A stretch of DNA of 20,763 bases from Plasmodium relictum. Lineage: Eukaryota > Apicomplexa > Aconoidasida > Haemosporida > Plasmodiidae. The notes beneath the pieces were generated by a model. That model searched no databases. It worked only from the letters and a program-made list of their open reading frames with translations, and had not been told where the DNA came from. Below are positions 18,701-20,763 of the stretch, piece by piece. Every line of letters starts with the position of its first letter. The stretch's first letter is position 1. Position numbers and translations under genes: made by a program. The stretch spans positions 1 through 20,763 of the forward strand of contig NW_021628364.1 in assembly GCF_900005765.1 (NCBI RefSeq), written 5' to 3'.

Positions 18701-20763
18701 AGAAATAAAAAGTAAATTTTTGAGTCAAATATATGAGAAAAACGAGAATGCTGAAGATATAATAAAAAATATTAATGAGTTAAGAGAAAATATAACTAAA
18801 ACAATAGAGTCACCTAAAGATTTAAAAAATCAAGTTGGTAGTGGTGGTACTATAGGATATGTGGAAGGATACTCAAGCAATATATCAACTGAAGAAGCTA
18901 TCTTTAAAAATATTACAGATAAAATTGATAAAACAAAATCATCAGTTGAGTTATTAAATATAGAATTTGATAGTGCAATTCTTATCCAAAATGAAGAAAT
19001 TTTAGAAATAGTTTATAATTTTATTATTAAATTATATCAGAAAATATATGATGATGCACAAGGAAAAATAGAAATTATAGAAGAAACAGAAAGAAATTTA
19101 GAAAGTTATAATTTTGAAAGTAATACAGAAAAAGTTCAAAAAGAAAGTAGTAGGGAGAATCTAAATACGATAACACAAAAAATTAGAGATTTTATGGATA
19201 TAGTTAGGACATATAAAAGTAAAATTAAAGATATAAAAGAAGAATCTCAAAAAGAATTTGAAGAATCTAATAATATAAAGAATAATGGGGAAAATTCAAG
19301 TGAGAAAAAAAATAATATGAAAGAAATTTATGAAAAGATGAAAAAAATATTAGAAAAATTGCAGAAAGAAATAGAACAGTTAGAATTTTCATTAAAAAAT
19401 ATAAATGAAAAAAAAATAGAATATAAGAAAGAATTATTATACTATTATGTTGATCAAATTAGTGATAAAAAAGAAAAATCCGAAGAAGAAATAACAATTA
19501 TTGATAGATTCGATAAAAAAATTAATCAATTGAAAGAAAAAACAGCCGATGCCTCCTATGAGGAATTAGAAAAGTTTAATTGTGAAGGTTATGTTAGTAA
19601 AGCTAAAGAAAGTCAACAAAAAATGAACGAATTGATACAAGAAGTGAATGTATTAAAAGAAGAAGCAACGAGAGCTACAATGGAAAATGAAGTTGATGGT
19701 ATCCAAATAAAAGTTAGTGAAAAATTAATAGATGCTATAAAAGAAAAGGGTATCATAGATAATGCATCAAGTGAAATTCAAAGTATAGAGAAATTGTTAA
19801 TGCTGCACAAACTAAGTAGTATTATGGATAATATGAGAAAAAATTTTCAAAAAGCTAAAGAAGAGGAAGAAATTGTAAAAGAAAAATTTGCGGAATCGGA
19901 AAAAATAAAAAAAGAAATATTAGTTGATTTTCAAAAGGCAGAGGAATTAAGAGATTCCCTTATAGAAAAGTTAGATGATAATTCTATTAATACCCATATA
20001 GAAGAAATTAGATCAATTAATGATCTCTTTGCAACTAAAATTGTAAGTGTAAGTGAACTTTTGACGATAGCTGAACAATATAATGGAAATTGCAAACTAT
20101 ATCATCATAGCATAGAAAGGGGAAAAGATAAAATAGAATATTTAAAAATTCATGACTATAATGAAGAAAAAAAAATAACAGACGACGTAATAGAGGAAAT
20201 AAATAGATATGTGGAAGAATCTGGAACTTACTCCAACGAAGCAGATAAATTTACAATAGAAGCTAGAAAAAATTACGAATTGTCTTGTATATATAAAGAA
20301 AAGATGAGTGACCTTTTAGACGAGTCTTTATTGTTAGGAGAAAAAATAAAAGTTGAAATAAAAAAGAATGACGTAACAGATATGTTAATAGAGATTAAGG
20401 ATGATTATTATGATATTAAAAATTTATTAGAAAAATTAGTACGAAAATTAAATAAATTAAAAGAGAAAGATGTAAGTATAAAAGAACAAGATAAAGAATT
20501 GGCAGAAAATAAAAAGTCAATGGATGCATTTGGTTTAATTACAGTTATAAAAAAAAATTCGGATAGTTTTCTAGCAGAAATAGAAACATTAAAGCAAAAG
20601 GTATCAACTATTTTAGATAATTCTGAAAGTGCATTTGAATCCATTTCAACAAAAAATGAAACAGATGAAGAAGATATCTCTAGTAAACTAAAAATTGAGG
20701 AAGACAATTTGAAAAACGTTTTAGAAGTTTTAAAAAAAATGGAAAGTAATAAACAAATTTTAA
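15779..20763 (+). CDS. Reticulocyte-binding-protein-like invasion ligand, two exons, 3' end outside the window
   Basis: Exon 1 (15779-15833) encodes a signal peptide, 'MRIIKGWISCLITTFTFL'. A phase-1 intron (15834-15954) joins it to exon 2, which is open from 15955 to the window end, so 1621 residues are visible. About residues 50-340 form a Cys-bearing domain (Cys 60, 144, 203, 223, 228, 289, 329, including 'HEFCGIWGCIS'), where RBP/RH ligands carry their receptor-binding domain. From about residue 400 onward it is almost all Lys/Glu/Asn/Ile-rich predicted coiled coil with few Cys. A tiny signal exon, short intron and giant coiled-coil exon are the RBP/Py235/RH hallmark. Family members usually exceed 2400 residues, sit in rhoptries and bind erythrocytes at invasion. 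The transmembrane segment and tail lie beyond the window. Other large coiled-coil merozoite proteins are less likely. Residues 723-725 are unknown (Ns). Confidence 0.87.
15834..15954 (+). other. Intron of the invasion-ligand gene
   Basis: A 121-bp intron with donor GTAATATA (15834) and acceptor TATATATAG (15954). The split codon A|GT gives Ser and joins the signal peptide to the exon-2 frame. The exon-1 frame runs on into stops, and the exon-2 frame has no suitable upstream ATG, so splicing is needed. Confidence 0.82.
18068..18074. other. Assembly gap of seven Ns in the coding region
   Basis: Seven Ns lie inside the coiled-coil exon. With the two preceding A bases they fill three codons exactly, and the same frame stays open on both sides, so the gap length is right modulo 3 or was set so. 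Confidence 0.95.

Noticed and set aside
17147-20707. Minus-strand open frames opposite the invasion-ligand gene (17147-17386, 17591-17974, 17981-18229, 20408-20707)
   Set aside because: They are Ser/Phe/Leu-rich antisense shadows of the Lys/Glu/Asn-rich coiled coil and have no family features.
20761-20763. TAA at the very end as the stop codon of the invasion-ligand gene
   Set aside because: The coding frame has codons starting at 20757 and 20760 (ATT, TTA), so this TAA is out of frame. The gene simply leaves the window.

Overview
The window is an extremely A+T-rich stretch with poly-A/poly-T tracts, (TA)n microsatellites and short two-exon genes. Two host-type genes are visible: a secreted tryptophan-rich protein with an RxLxE export motif, and the 5' part of a reticulocyte-binding-protein-like invasion ligand. 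Degenerate Ty3/Gypsy retrotransposon pieces surround them. From established knowledge, Ty3/Gypsy elements in Plasmodium are a feature of avian malaria parasites (P. gallinaceum, P. relictum). I infer an avian Plasmodium subtelomeric or subtelomere-proximal contig. The species cannot be fixed from the sequence, and no telomeric heptamer array is visible. Seven Ns at 18068-18074 mark a draft assembly.

Layout. 1-1113: two LTRs in tandem (LTR-A, LTR-B). 1114-4063: a broken retrotransposon on the minus strand, comprising its 5' LTR (LTR-C), a GC-richer leader, gag with one intact CCHC knuckle, a protease with a destroyed active site, and a reverse transcriptase cut off just after YIDD. 4064-5060: gene-free. 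5061-6304: the two-exon tryptophan-rich gene. 6305-7104: gene-free, with a 41-bp TA tract. 7105-8411: LTR fragment D, then LTR-E interrupted by LTR-F. 8438-10023: integrase remains on the plus strand. 10390-12988: five more LTR pieces (G, H, I, J, K), with I and J nested inside H. 13466-13523: an LTR tail relic. 13524-15778: gene-free. 15779 to the end: the invasion-ligand gene, which leaves the window still open.

The key to the repeats is that every ~530-620-bp copy has the same ends. In the sense orientation it begins TGGTTAATAA and ends near AATAAATCA, i.e. TG...CA. LTR-F sits inside LTR-E between two perfect GCATC copies, a 5-bp target-site duplication, which shows the unit is an integrating LTR. 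LTR sense agrees with the coding direction of both pol remnants. The window therefore records repeated rounds of retrotransposition and LTR-into-LTR nesting around exported-protein and invasion-ligand genes. No retroelement gene is intact.

Coordinates of splice sites, motifs and in-frame stops were read by hand from the sequence. Family names rest on motif recognition without database searches. Below, an LTR on '+' reads TGGTTAATAA...AATAAATCA on the plus strand, and '-' is the reverse.
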